NCBI GenBank assembly: GCA_023382535.1
Contig: JAHDWA010000090.1
Coordinates: 1-21,380, forward strand
Direction: 5' to 3'
From: Anaerolineae bacterium
GTDB taxonomy: Bacteria > Chloroflexota > Anaerolineae > 4572-78 > J111
DNA: 21,380 nucleotides
Position numbers and translations under genes: made by a program. Below the pieces are notes generated by a model. It saw nothing but the letters and a program-made list of their open reading frames with translations, had not been told where the DNA came from and made no database searches. This document shows, in pieces, positions 1 to 6,716 of the stretch. Positions within the stretch are counted from its first letter, which is position 1. Every line of letters begins with the position of its first letter.

Positions 1-51
1 GGGGACCCTTTGATTTTCAGTCAAATGCTCTACCAACTGAGCTACCTCGGC
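1..51 (-). tRNA. tRNA-Phe (GAA), 3' part cut off by the window edge
   Basis: Read on the minus strand from position 51, the sequence gives the acceptor 5' strand GCCGAGG, then TA, a D-arm (GCTC...GAGC around AGTTGGTA), and an anticodon stem TTTGA/TCAAA closing the loop CTGAAAA. The anticodon is therefore GAA, which reads Phe codons. The variable region and T-arm start (GGGTCCCC) run into the window edge, so the T-loop and the acceptor 3' strand are not visible. A 6-bp hairpin (GCTGTT/AACAGC, 56-70) lies in the 5' leader between the promoter and the mature end. Confidence 0.93.
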
Positions 52-94
52 GCAAGCTGTTTTTAACAGCCGTCGCTGCACTACAATGACCGGT

Positions 95-123
95 AGTATA
101 GCATTTTGCCCAAAAGTGGTCAA
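95..123 (-). promoter_or_regulatory. Sigma70-type promoter of tRNA-Phe
   Basis: On the minus strand, TTGACC (118-123) and TATACT (95-100) are separated by exactly 17 bp. Each hexamer matches the consensus at five of six positions. Transcription would start near 88, about 35 nt before the mature tRNA 5' end at 51, with the small leader hairpin in between. Confidence 0.75.
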
Positions 124-151
124 ATTCAATCCCCGGGGTTAAAAGTAAAAG

Positions 152-1027
152 TTACCCTCCCAGCACAATTCCGGCTACCCCGGCAACAATAATACAAGCG
201 GCGCTTAATCGTAATACGGGTGCTGCCTCCCGTAAGAACCACGCTCCCAGACCAACGCCAATGACAATACTCAATTGTCGTAGCGCCACGACATAGCTTG
301 CCTGAAACGCAAGCTGGTAACTCCAGAGGATGAGCCAGTAGGCGCCAAACACCCCAATTGCTGCAACGGCCGCCCAGCCCCAGCTCGCCCAGCTTGATTG
401 GTCCGTTGTTGCCTGCCCCATTGCTTTCAAGATCAACCAATACACAACAGCAGAAGCGGCTCCCTCATAAATACCGTACCGGCCTGCCGCCCAGGGACCT
501 TGTGGGATATAATCGGCAGCGATTTTGTCAGTTATGGTATAACCCACAATCGAAAGGGCAGTGATAAAAGCCCAAAGCATGGCTCGATTCCAATAGCGCC
601 CTAGACTAAATCCTCGCCAAGACTCCAGGGGGATTATTAGGCAACCGGTGGTGACGAGGATCATCCCCAGCCAGGCCACAAGTGAAGGTGCGTAGCCACG
701 GGCTACATCGCCCACGGCCACCAGGAGCACCGGTAGGGAGCGGGCAATGGGGTAAACAATCGTAAAATCACCAGAACGATACCCCTGGGTCAAACCCAGG
801 TAGTAAATGGCCTGAAAAATACCGGCGACAATCAGATACCCCCATACATGCATCAACAGGGGTTCTGGCCCAAACTCCGCCATAAGGACCGGGCCAAGGC
901 CAAGCACGCTTGTTACAATCGTGATCTGTAAAAAAGTAGAATGAGAACGCTGGCTGCGGAGGATCAAATTCCAACCGGCATGGAGAAACGTTGACAGTAA
1001 GACGAGGAAAATAGCTAAAGGGGGCAT
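152..1027 (-). CDS. EamA/DMT-superfamily transporter
   Basis: A 291-residue, very hydrophobic protein with about ten predicted membrane segments. It starts MPPLAIFLVLLSTFLHAGWN and contains LGLTQGYRSGDFTIVYPIARSL-type sequence around residues 77-97, typical of the first EamA half. The second half (about 150-291) has the matching pattern, with SYQLAFQASYVVALRQLS and a final Gly-rich helix. The family exports or imports small metabolites across the inner membrane; the substrate cannot be predicted. The ATG at 1027 has only a weak upstream AAGG about 15 nt away, and no clear -35/-10 pair was found. It lies in the same direction as tRNA-Phe, which has its own promoter. Codon use and length are normal. 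Confidence 0.85.
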   Translation of the reverse strand: MPPLAIFLVLLSTFLHAGWNLILRSQRSHSTFLQITIVTSVLGLGPVLMAEFGPEPLLMHVWGYLIVAGIFQAIYYLGLTQGYRSGDFTIVYPIARSLPVLLVAVGDVARGYAPSLVAWLGMILVTTGCLIIPLESWRGFSLGRYWNRAMLWAFITALSIVGYTITDKIAADYIPQGPWAAGRYGIYEGAASAVVYWLILKAMGQATTDQSSWASWGWAAVAAIGVFGAYWLILWSYQLAFQASYVVALRQLSIVIGVGLGAWFLREAAPVLRLSAACIIVAGVAGIVLGG

Positions 1028-1402
1028 GAGGATAGCAAGCGCCTTTCCAATGGGTGGGATTTAACGGTTAGCAGCGGGTGTTGACGATAATCCTAACACT
1101 ATACCCCGGCCCTAGCGACCGTGCAAATCCCGTCAAAACCCAGGCCTTCGGTCTCTGAGTGAAACCCAATAGTCTCTACCGGTGACAATATGATCCAGAA
1201 GGTCAAAGCCTAAAATCAGTCTCGCTTGGAGAATAAGGCTCTGGCACTCTGAAACTCTAACTTTTTTCCGGTGTTTTTCTGGCAAGTTTCCTATTGATGT
1301 TTTATAGAATGAACCTGCCAGAGTATTGCTGATTGATACTCTTTTTTGTTAGCATGCGCGGCGTCTCAGTTAGATAACTTAAAGGACAGGGGGAGAAATC
1401 CA
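1028..1402. other. Intergenic stretch of 375 bp between divergent genes
   Basis: No open frame with a convincing start or recognisable protein was found. AT-rich tracts near 1258-1350 probably hold the promoter of the plus-strand gene at 1403. The best -10 candidates are TATAGA (1303-1308) or TAGAAT (1305-1310), without a good -35. No tRNA, riboswitch or strong hairpin was recognised. Confidence 0.4.
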
Positions 1403-1687
1403 ATGAATCAGCCACCTGAACAACGAGGTGCGTATTATTACGCAGCACCCACAGACTTAACAGCCTCTTACTACAGCGCAGTTGAGGAACGGTGCGAACA
1501 TCTGGAGGAACTTACCTGTTCCACCCTTGAGCTCTTACAGGATGTAATTAAAGAATTTCATTCGCCCGCCCTCACACCGCTCTTGGGCACGCTCATTGAG
1601 CGACTCTATTCTGTCGTCGCTTTTATGGAAACCGGGTTAGCCAGCCTGCGAAGTCTTGAGAACGTAAGTGATACTCCAACGGACTGA
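1403..1687 (+). CDS. Small hypothetical protein, 94 residues
   Basis: I do not recognise this protein. The ATG at 1403 follows a purine-rich GGGGGAG about 8-14 nt upstream and is preferred over a TTG at 1346, which would add 19 unlikely residues and has no ribosome site. The product is acidic. It has a Tyr/Ala-rich N-terminus (GAYYYAAPTDLTASYYSA) followed by what looks like an alpha-helical region from about residue 25 to 85 (VEERCEHLEELTCSTLELL, then a short FHSPALTPLLGTLIERL helix). There is no signal peptide or membrane segment. It converges on the response-regulator gene at 1767 and ends in a shared terminator. The good ribosome site and terminator make it likely to be a real gene. Confidence 0.65.
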   Translation: MNQPPEQRGAYYYAAPTDLTASYYSAVEERCEHLEELTCSTLELLQDVIKEFHSPALTPLLGTLIERLYSVVAFMETGLASLRSLENVSDTPTD

Positions 1688-1710
1688 TTTCCGCCAGCCC
1701 ACTTTTAACA

Positions 1711-1737
1711 AAAAGCCACTCCGGGCGAGTGGCTTTT
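1711..1737. terminator. Bidirectional rho-independent terminator
   Basis: A perfect 11-bp inverted repeat, AAAAGCCACTC (1711-1721) and GAGTGGCTTTT (1727-1737), encloses the 5-nt loop CGGGC. A/T tracts on both sides suit termination of the plus-strand gene ending at 1687 and the minus-strand gene ending at 1767. Confidence 0.85.
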
Positions 1738-1766
1738 GTAGCAGACATCCCTCTGTCACTGTTTTC

Positions 1767-2138
1767 TTAAATCGATAATAACAGATTAGGCAGCAGCCGG
1801 GGTAGTTGGGTGTATATTCCCGGCTTCCCCACAAAGAGAGTAGCCCCAGCTTTTTTGGCTTCCGCTTCCAGGGCGGCGTTACCTGACATTACAATGATGG
1901 GTATGGATACGCCTCTGGCCCGCAGGATACGAGTGAGTTCCAGACCATCTATGACAGGCATATTCTTATCTAAAATAATCAGATCAGCCCCATGTCGTTC
2001 ATATACCTGTAAAGCTTCTTGACCATTAAGCACAAGTGAGACGTGGCCCAATGGATAAAGTCCTATCATAATAATCTCAAGTAGTTTGCCCGCCATCCGG
2101 TCATCTTCGGCAATAATGATACGGTAGCGCTGTGCCAT
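1767..2138 (-). CDS. Single-domain response regulator (CheY-like receiver)
   Basis: The 123-residue protein is a complete receiver domain with no output domain. Visible conserved residues are the acidic pair D12-D13 (AEDD), the phospho-acceptor D57 (ILDKNMP), S85 in the beta4 VMSG motif, and K105 followed by P106 (GKPG). It should accept phosphate from a histidine kinase and act by protein contact or as a phosphorelay intermediate. No kinase gene is adjacent; the large histidine kinase at 18330-20990 is about 16 kb away and there is no evidence that it is the partner. The start is the ATG at 2138, with a weak AAGAT-type site upstream. The gene converges with the 94-residue gene and shares its terminator. 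Confidence 0.9.
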   Translation of the reverse strand: MAQRYRIIIAEDDRMAGKLLEIIMIGLYPLGHVSLVLNGQEALQVYERHGADLIILDKNMPVIDGLELTRILRARGVSIPIIVMSGNAALEAEAKKAGATLFVGKPGIYTQLPRLLPNLLLSI

Positions 2139-2556
2139 AATCTTTTTAACCTAGAATCTTTCCGATAAGAATAATCGCCTCATTCTTTTCGCAGTGCTCT
2201 GCCAAAGCTGGCAAAAGCTGCACGGGTGAGAAGGAGTGTGCCTCTTTTCAAGAGACAATATTGAGGCTGCGGATAAACACTTGAACATCAAGGCAGCCGT
2301 TGGTTTTTGTTTTCTTAGTGTCTTTGGCCAGTGAGGGGGTCTGTTTTCTATGCTGTGAAGTTTCTGGCAACGCAAGTAAATTCACTCAACGCCAAACAGA
2401 CAAATCTTACTCTCCTACTATATCAGGTTTTGGTTTGAATCCGGTTTGAGTCGGGTGGGCTGTTAAGTCTGTTATAGTTTCGTTGGCAAATAGAAGGATA
2501 GGCTGGATTGGCACTGATATATAGTCGCTTCTAGAGTGCAGCTCTAGCAGTGCATC
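2139..2556. other. Intergenic stretch of 418 bp, no convincing gene
   Basis: A 74-codon frame on the minus strand (2151-2375) has no ribosome site, no family resemblance and random-looking composition, so it is not called. Two minor repeats are visible. One is an 11-bp tandem repeat with two mismatches (GGTTTGAATCC at 2432-2442 and GGTTTGAGTCG at 2443-2453). The other is an imperfect direct repeat (TCTAGAGTGCA at 2530-2540 and TCTAGCAGTGCA at 2543-2554) just past the stop of the next gene. A TATAGT on the minus strand near 2420 could be the -10 of the response regulator, but no -35 fits. Confidence 0.4.
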
Positions 2557-3342
2557 TCAAGTAAAAATTTCTTCAACACAGCGCCCTTCCCAGTCGGGAT
2601 GAGGGTTAATCTTGAGCAGCCGGGCCAGCGTTGGCGCGGTATCGAGCAAACTCACCGCAGTCTTTATCTCATGGCCCGGCCGGATGCCCGGCCCGGCCAC
2701 GATCCAGGGAATGGTCATATCCTCCGGCGAGTCGGTGCCGTGGGTCCGTTCGTGGCCCCCGTGGTCGCTTTGCAGCAGAAGCGTGCTGCCAGCCGGCAAG
2801 GCAGCCAAAAGCGTTCCCAGAGCATGATCTACCCGCTCCAGTTGCGCCAAATACTCGTTGGACATCCAGCCGTGGCGGTGGCCAGCAGTATCAACGGTGC
2901 CAAAATACACAAAGACAAAGTCAGGCCGATCCGTACTGAGGTAGCGTACCACCTCATCTGCGATAATCTGATCTCCTTGGGGGTCGGTATAAACGTTTTC
3001 CCGAAAATAGGAAAAGGCCAGGCTGCCAGGCAGGTTGAGATTGCGCAGCGGTTCCCAATTATAGAAGAAGGCGCAGCGCTTGCCGGCGGCATGAGCCTGG
3101 TCAACCAGCCCCGGCAGCGGCCGGGCCATCGGCCGCCAATCATTGGTGGTCACGCCGTGGCGTTCCGGCGGCACGCTGTGGAAAATGGACATATGGCATG
3201 GCAATGTCACTGAGGGCATGACTGAGGTGGCCCTGAAAGTAAACGCCCCTCGCGCCGGTAAAGAGGCCAGGTTCGGACAATTCGCTGTCGCCAGCGCGTC
3301 CGGTCGGGTTCCATCAATCATAACAAATACAACTAACGGCAT
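2557..3342 (-). CDS. Alkaline-phosphatase-superfamily phosphodiesterase (nucleotide pyrophosphatase/phosphodiesterase-like)
   Basis: A 261-residue protein with the full metal-site pattern of the type I phosphodiesterase/alkaline phosphatase superfamily. D10 is in VMIDGTRPD, the likely nucleophile T46 is in PSVTLPCH, D151 and H155 are in VDTAGHRHG, D193-H194 are in QSDHGGH, and H201 follows. These bind two metal ions, usually zinc, and hydrolyse phosphate mono- or diesters. The length is short for the superfamily but covers the core fold. No signal peptide or membrane segment is present, so it is probably cytoplasmic. The start at 3342 is well supported by GAGGAGAG a few bases upstream. A terminator at 3389-3420 separates it from the upstream gene, so it is probably transcribed alone. 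The substrate is not predictable. Confidence 0.85.
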   Translation of the reverse strand: MPLVVFVMIDGTRPDALATANCPNLASLPARGAFTFRATSVMPSVTLPCHMSIFHSVPPERHGVTTNDWRPMARPLPGLVDQAHAAGKRCAFFYNWEPLRNLNLPGSLAFSYFRENVYTDPQGDQIIADEVVRYLSTDRPDFVFVYFGTVDTAGHRHGWMSNEYLAQLERVDHALGTLLAALPAGSTLLLQSDHGGHERTHGTDSPEDMTIPWIVAGPGIRPGHEIKTAVSLLDTAPTLARLLKINPHPDWEGRCVEEIFT

Positions 3343-3388
3343 CAGCTCTCCTCATAACCTCTAACGCAGAATTTTTGGCAAAAAATAA

Positions 3389-3420
3389 GACCGGTAGCAG
3401 ATAAAAGGTTGCTACCGGTC
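3389..3420 (-). terminator. Rho-independent terminator after the repeat protein gene
   Basis: A perfect 11-bp inverted repeat, GACCGGTAGCA (3389-3399) and TGCTACCGGTC (3410-3420), has a 10-nt loop. Read on the minus strand it is followed by TTATTTTTTG, fitting termination of the gene that ends at 3450. Confidence 0.85.
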
Positions 3421-3449
3421 AGTTTTATCGCAGAATTGCGTCTGGGTAA

Positions 3450-4586
3450 CTAATTTTGATAAACGCTCAACACATCATGGTTGACGTTGGTGGCGATGCT
3501 CAACTCGACACCCTGATCGGCGGTGAGATCAACCGTGCCGGTGGTGGCGACGAAGGGCAAACTCGCGGTGTAATTGTAACTGCCCGGCGGCAGTGACAGT
3601 GTGGTGGAGCTATTGTCGGCAATCGAGTAGGCCTGGTTGTTAATGGTAAAAATCAAGGTGTCGCCGGCATAATTTTTGACCAATAACCCTTCATTGACAG
3701 GCGTGACCGGTGCACTGGCTGGAGCAGTCACACCGCCGGAAGCAGGCAATGCACCAGGGGCTACGGTGCCCTGAGGAGCGGCTTTGGCCGTCAAATCTTC
3801 CTGAGACAACTGCAACTCGACCGGTAACGGCAGCGGCGATGGCTCGCCAATATCATAGTCGGGGTCCGGCTGCAACTTGGCTGAAAAATTCAGACCCATC
3901 ACCTGGCCCGCGGCCAGATTCAGCTCGCCGTTAAAGCTGCCATTGGGCACGCTGGCGGTGTAGCGATACAGCCCAGGCGCGACATTGATCTGCAGGTGGC
4001 CTGGAATATTGTTAGACGCGGGTGGTACTTTGTAAAGAGTTCCGTTCAGGTCCACTGTCAATTCGTCGCCAACATAATTTGTCCAGGCAATGCTGCCCTG
4101 GCCTGGCGCAGCCGCTACAGGCTGCCAGGTATCACCGGCAGGCGCTTGCGGCGCGGGAGCCGCAAACGGGTCAACATCAAATACAAAGACATACTCCTTG
4201 GGTTTTTCTAACACGTTACCATCGCGGTCCAACGCGGCGTTGGTCATTTCCATGCGCGCCGCCTTGCCTACAAAACCGCCGGGAGAAATGACAAACGTGC
4301 CCGCCGAGCCGGTGTTCACCCCGGGAACATTGGCTGCATACTTGTGCTCGCCGGGAGCTAATTGCAGCTCTAGCCGGCCACCCTGGGGCGCCGTCGCCGT
4401 GCCAGGGATAGTGTAAGTCACATCATCCAGGTCGAACACCATATCCTGGCCGAAATAGTTGATAAAAACAAAGTTAGGTTGGCCAGGGGTACCCTGTTGG
4501 GCATATGTGGCCGAAGGGAAGCTGCCTATCACCAGCGCGATAAGGAGCAGCAATCCCCCTACGAGTAAAAGGTTTTTCTTTACCAT
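3450..4586 (-). CDS. Secreted protein with three internal beta-rich repeats, function unknown
   Basis: A 378-residue protein with a Sec signal peptide (MVKKNLLLVGG, hydrophobic core to about residue 22, probable cleavage after ...SATYA near 29). The mature part contains three copies of an unfamiliar module at about residues 39-120, 167-245 and 300-378. Each copy opens with N-Y-x-G-D/Q-D/x-hydrophobic (INYFGQDMVFDL, TNYVGDELTVDL, KNYAGDTLIFTI), continues with Y-x-hydrophobic-P-rich sequence, then x-PG-x-Y/H-x-Y-x-A-x-hydrophobic-P. Pro/Ala-rich linkers join the copies. The pattern suggests repeated small beta-sandwich domains at the cell surface; it loosely resembles DUF4397-type folds, but I cannot confirm a family. 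The ATG at 4586 follows AGGAGAAG, a promoter lies at 4637-4666, and a strong terminator follows. Confidence 0.8.
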   Translation of the reverse strand: MVKKNLLLVGGLLLLIALVIGSFPSATYAQQGTPGQPNFVFINYFGQDMVFDLDDVTYTIPGTATAPQGGRLELQLAPGEHKYAANVPGVNTGSAGTFVISPGGFVGKAARMEMTNAALDRDGNVLEKPKEYVFVFDVDPFAAPAPQAPAGDTWQPVAAAPGQGSIAWTNYVGDELTVDLNGTLYKVPPASNNIPGHLQINVAPGLYRYTASVPNGSFNGELNLAAGQVMGLNFSAKLQPDPDYDIGEPSPLPLPVELQLSQEDLTAKAAPQGTVAPGALPASGGVTAPASAPVTPVNEGLLVKNYAGDTLIFTINNQAYSIADNSSTTLSLPPGSYNYTASLPFVATTGTVDLTADQGVELSIATNVNHDVLSVYQN

Positions 4587-4636
4587 GAGGCTTCTCCTAT
4601 CTGTGAAACTTTAAACAAGATAACAAACTTAGTGTA

Positions 4637-4666
4637 ATTATACCTCAAGGATTGGAAAACCTTCAA
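4637..4666 (-). promoter_or_regulatory. Promoter of the three-repeat secreted protein
   Basis: On the minus strand, TTGAAG (4661-4666) and a perfect TATAAT (4637-4642) are 18 bp apart. The start codon is about 50 nt downstream, at 4586. The region overlaps an imperfect tandem repeat (4643-4659 and 4660-4679; both end in ATTGGAAAA on the plus strand), which could be a binding site. Confidence 0.6.
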
Positions 4667-4684
4667 TAGCATTGGAAAAACAGC

Positions 4685-5029
4685 TTACCGTTTGTAAGGT
4701 TTATCCAGGAAATTGTGCTGGTAGAGCCAATCTTCCAGGTCTTTGTTATTTGGTTCGGTGATCATAGGGCCGCGATTGTAGCCTTTGAGGGAGCGGTCAG
4801 CAGGCCGGGGTAAGAAATCGGTGTAAGGCAAATCCTCATCGGGATTGGCCAGGATGATGGTCGGCACGCTAAGAAAACCGGTCCACTCCCTGACTCGGTC
4901 GGCCATAGCCGGGTCAGCACTGATGTTGATCTCACGATAAGGGATATTGTAGCGGTTGAGTAAATCGCGCGCTAACGCTACCGAGGGGCAGTAGGCGCTG
5001 CGGACGTACATAACAATTTCTTTGTCCAT
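4685..5029 (-). CDS. Glutaredoxin-like thioredoxin-fold protein
   Basis: A 114-residue protein. Residues 5-80 fit a glutaredoxin fold: beta strand IVMYVRSAYCPSV with one active-site cysteine (C14, motif C-P-S-V), helix ALARDLLNRYNIPY, strand REINIS, and the cis-proline P56 in SVPTIILAN. A glutaredoxin with a dithiol site would have a second cysteine at the V17 position, so this protein is single-cysteine. It lacks the CGFS motif of the iron-sulfur monothiol class. The C-terminal 35 residues (GYNRGPMITEPNNKDLEDWL) extend the fold. Its start lies only 31 bp after the LysM/lamin-tail gene, so the two are probably co-transcribed. It may reduce or bind glutathione-like thiols, but this is inference. 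Confidence 0.78.
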   Translation of the reverse strand: MDKEIVMYVRSAYCPSVALARDLLNRYNIPYREINISADPAMADRVREWTGFLSVPTIILANPDEDLPYTDFLPRPADRSLKGYNRGPMITEPNNKDLEDWLYQHNFLDKPYKR

Positions 5030-5060
5030 CTTGATTTATCCAGTTCTGAGACGATATGGA

Positions 5061-6059
5061 TTAGGGAGATGACGCGGGCGGAACCATAAACCTCGAAATC
5101 TCCGCATTGTTGGCGTTGCTCAAAATGATGGTCGTACCCGGAGGCCAGGCCGCCTCCCCTTGATTCAGGTAAAGGTCACTGGCCGTATTTTCGCCGGCTA
5201 CCGTATGGATACGGATACTGCCGCCGCTAAAGAGGATAATATCGGGGAAGGTCACCACACCTAGCGGCGAGCCTTCCAGTTTCCAGTCCTTCAAGCTGGT
5301 CCCTGCTCCCTGGTTGAGAATGACCAGGGTTTCCTGAAAAAGATCACCCGGACTGTTGACCTCACTGATGACAACTTTTATTTCGTCGAAGGGCGGGGGT
5401 GTGAAAGTGGGCAGCACGGTTGGCGTTGGCCCTTGCTGAGTGGGGGAGGGGGAAGGCGTTGGGGTAGAAGTCGGTCCCACGGTTGCCGCCGGCTCAGGCG
5501 GAACCGCAGCATCGGTGGGCAAGGGGGTCGGCGGGTCAAAAGGTAAAGGTGTATCGGTGGGGATGGGCATGGCGGTAAAGGTTGGGGTCGGCAGCGCGGT
5601 GTCGTTGGCCGGAATGACTAACTGCTGGCCTACCTGAATGAAATCCTGGTTGGTCAAACCATTTACCGTCATCAAGTCCGAAAGTGACACGCCAAATCTA
5701 TCGGCAATGGCGCCCAGAGTATCGCCCGCTTGAACCAAATAAGTGCTTGGCCGGGTTGGTTGGGGGGTCGCATTGGCCTCCACCGAGCCGCCAGCAGCGG
5801 CGGGAGTCGAACTGCCCCCCGGTTCAGGACTGGCTGTGGTTGCTCCGCCCACCTGGGTTGATGGAGTAGCAACGTCGCCGGGCAGAGCCGGCCGGCCCGC
5901 AATCAACACAACCGCCACACTGATAACCAGCGAGATGACTGCGTTGACGCCGATAATCAGGGCGAGCTGGCCCGGCGGCAGGCCGACACTGGTCAAACCC
6001 CGCTGCCGGTATTCGGGATAGTCGTCATCATAATCGTAATTATAGCGGGATTCATCCAT
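5061..6059 (-). CDS. Membrane-anchored protein with LysM and lamin-tail (LTD) domains
   Basis: Starting at the ATG at 6059, the 332-residue protein has a short acidic Tyr/Asp-rich cytoplasmic tail (MDESRYNYDYDDDYPEY) and one membrane helix at about 29-51. A Ser/Thr/Pro/Gly linker follows. The LysM domain lies at about 105-148 (YLVQAGDTLGAIADRFGVSL, then NGL, IQVGQQLVIP). A long Pro/Thr linker runs to about 225, and a C-terminal lamin-tail domain has VVISEVNSPGDL, L-KDWKLEG, FPDIILFSGGSIRI and W-PPGTTIILSN. LysM binds peptidoglycan, and LTD domains occur on bacterial surface proteins. The frame stays open to an ATG at 6158, but a consensus promoter (6091-6119) would start transcription downstream of that codon. 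An ATG at 6092 has a GGAG site but overlaps the -10. 6059 is preferred, without a strong ribosome site. Confidence 0.82.
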   Translation of the reverse strand: MDESRYNYDYDDDYPEYRQRGLTSVGLPPGQLALIIGVNAVISLVISVAVVLIAGRPALPGDVATPSTQVGGATTASPEPGGSSTPAAAGGSVEANATPQPTRPSTYLVQAGDTLGAIADRFGVSLSDLMTVNGLTNQDFIQVGQQLVIPANDTALPTPTFTAMPIPTDTPLPFDPPTPLPTDAAVPPEPAATVGPTSTPTPSPSPTQQGPTPTVLPTFTPPPFDEIKVVISEVNSPGDLFQETLVILNQGAGTSLKDWKLEGSPLGVVTFPDIILFSGGSIRIHTVAGENTASDLYLNQGEAAWPPGTTIILSNANNAEISRFMVPPASSP

Positions 6060-6090
6060 CAGCTTTTGTCCATGTTTCCATCCGAGTGCC

Positions 6091-6119
6091 ATTATACTCC
6101 AGATTAATATGGCTGACAA
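6091..6119 (-). promoter_or_regulatory. Promoter of the LysM/LTD gene
   Basis: On the minus strand, TTGTCA (6114-6119) and TATAAT (6091-6096) are 17 bp apart, a near-perfect sigma70 promoter. The predicted start of transcription is near 6084, about 25 nt before the ATG at 6059. This argues against the upstream in-frame ATG codons at 6158 and 6092. Confidence 0.65.
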
Positions 6120-6177
6120 TGAGCGACCGAGTTCGTGAAGCAGCAGGCTGCGTTTCAAGCGTGATCTGCGACTTCCC

Positions 6178-6206
6178 TTGACAAACAGGTTGAATAATAG
6201 TAGAAT
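6178..6206 (+). promoter_or_regulatory. Promoter of the PadR gene
   Basis: TTGACA (6178-6183, perfect) and TAGAAT (6201-6206) are 17 bp apart. The start codon at 6244 is about 30 nt downstream of the likely transcription start. A near-palindrome at 6204-6217 overlaps the -10 and the start site. Confidence 0.75.
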
Positions 6207-6217
6207 ATCTAGGTATT
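6204..6217. promoter_or_regulatory. Putative PadR autoregulatory operator
   Basis: AATATCTAGGTATT is palindromic apart from one mismatched base pair and sits over the -10 and transcription start of the PadR promoter. PadR proteins commonly repress their own promoters by binding such dyads; that it is the site here is inference. Its core TATCTAGG recurs on the minus strand at 7705-7712. Confidence 0.45.
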
Positions 6218-6243
6218 AAGATGAATGTAAATGGAGGAGAGTT

Positions 6244-6573
6244 ATGACCAAACTTGATCTGCGCACCGGCAGCACCGCGGTAATGGTGCTGCGGCTGCTG
6301 GCGGAAAAGCCAATGTACGGCTATCAGATTGTCAAAGAGTTGCAAGCCCGCAGCGAAGGTTATTTTGACCTGGAACAGGGAACTCTGTACCCGGCGCTGC
6401 ACCGGCTAGAAAAAGAGGGTCTGGTGGACAGCAAGTGGGAAGTGGTTGAAGATGGGCCTTCCCGCAAATATTACCAAATTACCGAGGCAGGCCGGATCGA
6501 ACTGGAGAAATCGGCCCGGCAGTGGAGCGACTTTTCCCGCCATCTCTTAAAATTGTTAGGCGGAACGGCATAG
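6244..6573 (+). CDS. PadR-family transcriptional regulator
   Basis: A 109-residue protein fitting the small PadR subfamily. The winged helix covers about residues 8-80 (GSTAVMVLRLLAEKPMYGYQ, then QGTLYPALHRLEKEGLV, DGPSRKYYQITEAGR), and a C-terminal helix (LEKSARQWSDFSRHLLKLL) should serve in dimerisation. The ATG at 6244 follows GGAGGAGAG, a strong ribosome site. The next gene downstream, in the same direction, encodes a HAAS-domain membrane protein; PadR next to HAAS proteins is a common pairing in which PadR controls the partner. A dyad over its own promoter suggests autoregulation. Confidence 0.92.
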   Translation: MTKLDLRTGSTAVMVLRLLAEKPMYGYQIVKELQARSEGYFDLEQGTLYPALHRLEKEGLVDSKWEVVEDGPSRKYYQITEAGRIELEKSARQWSDFSRHLLKLLGGTA

Positions 6574-6587
6574 TAGACCTGGTGAAT

Positions 6588-6614
6588 ATGACTTAGGTAG
6601 GATTGCCTAGTCAT
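6588..6614 (+). other. Intercistronic hairpin between PadR and HAAS genes
   Basis: ATGACTTAGG (6588-6597) and CCTAGTCAT (6606-6614) pair with one bulged T around an 8-nt loop. No T-tract follows, so it is not a clear terminator. It could be an attenuator, an mRNA stabiliser or another regulator-binding site. Confidence 0.35.
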
Positions 6615-6716
6615 TTCAGACCCTGTACGCTATAGATGTTAGCCCAGATGCGCCAAAAGGCACTGCCATCCTTACCCAATTTTGTGCTAAAGTAACCTGC
6701 GGAGTCACCTGAGTCT

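Noticed and set aside
1346..1402. TTG at 1346 as start of the small unknown gene
   Set aside because: No ribosome site; the ATG at 1403 has a good one.
2151..2375. 74-codon frame on the minus strand before the response regulator
   Set aside because: No ribosome site, no family resemblance, random-looking composition; left as intergenic.
5380..5640. Repetitive plus-strand GTTGGGGT-type sequence near 5440-5600, possible minisatellite
   Set aside because: It is the Pro/Thr-rich linker of the LysM/LTD gene on the minus strand, low-complexity coding sequence.
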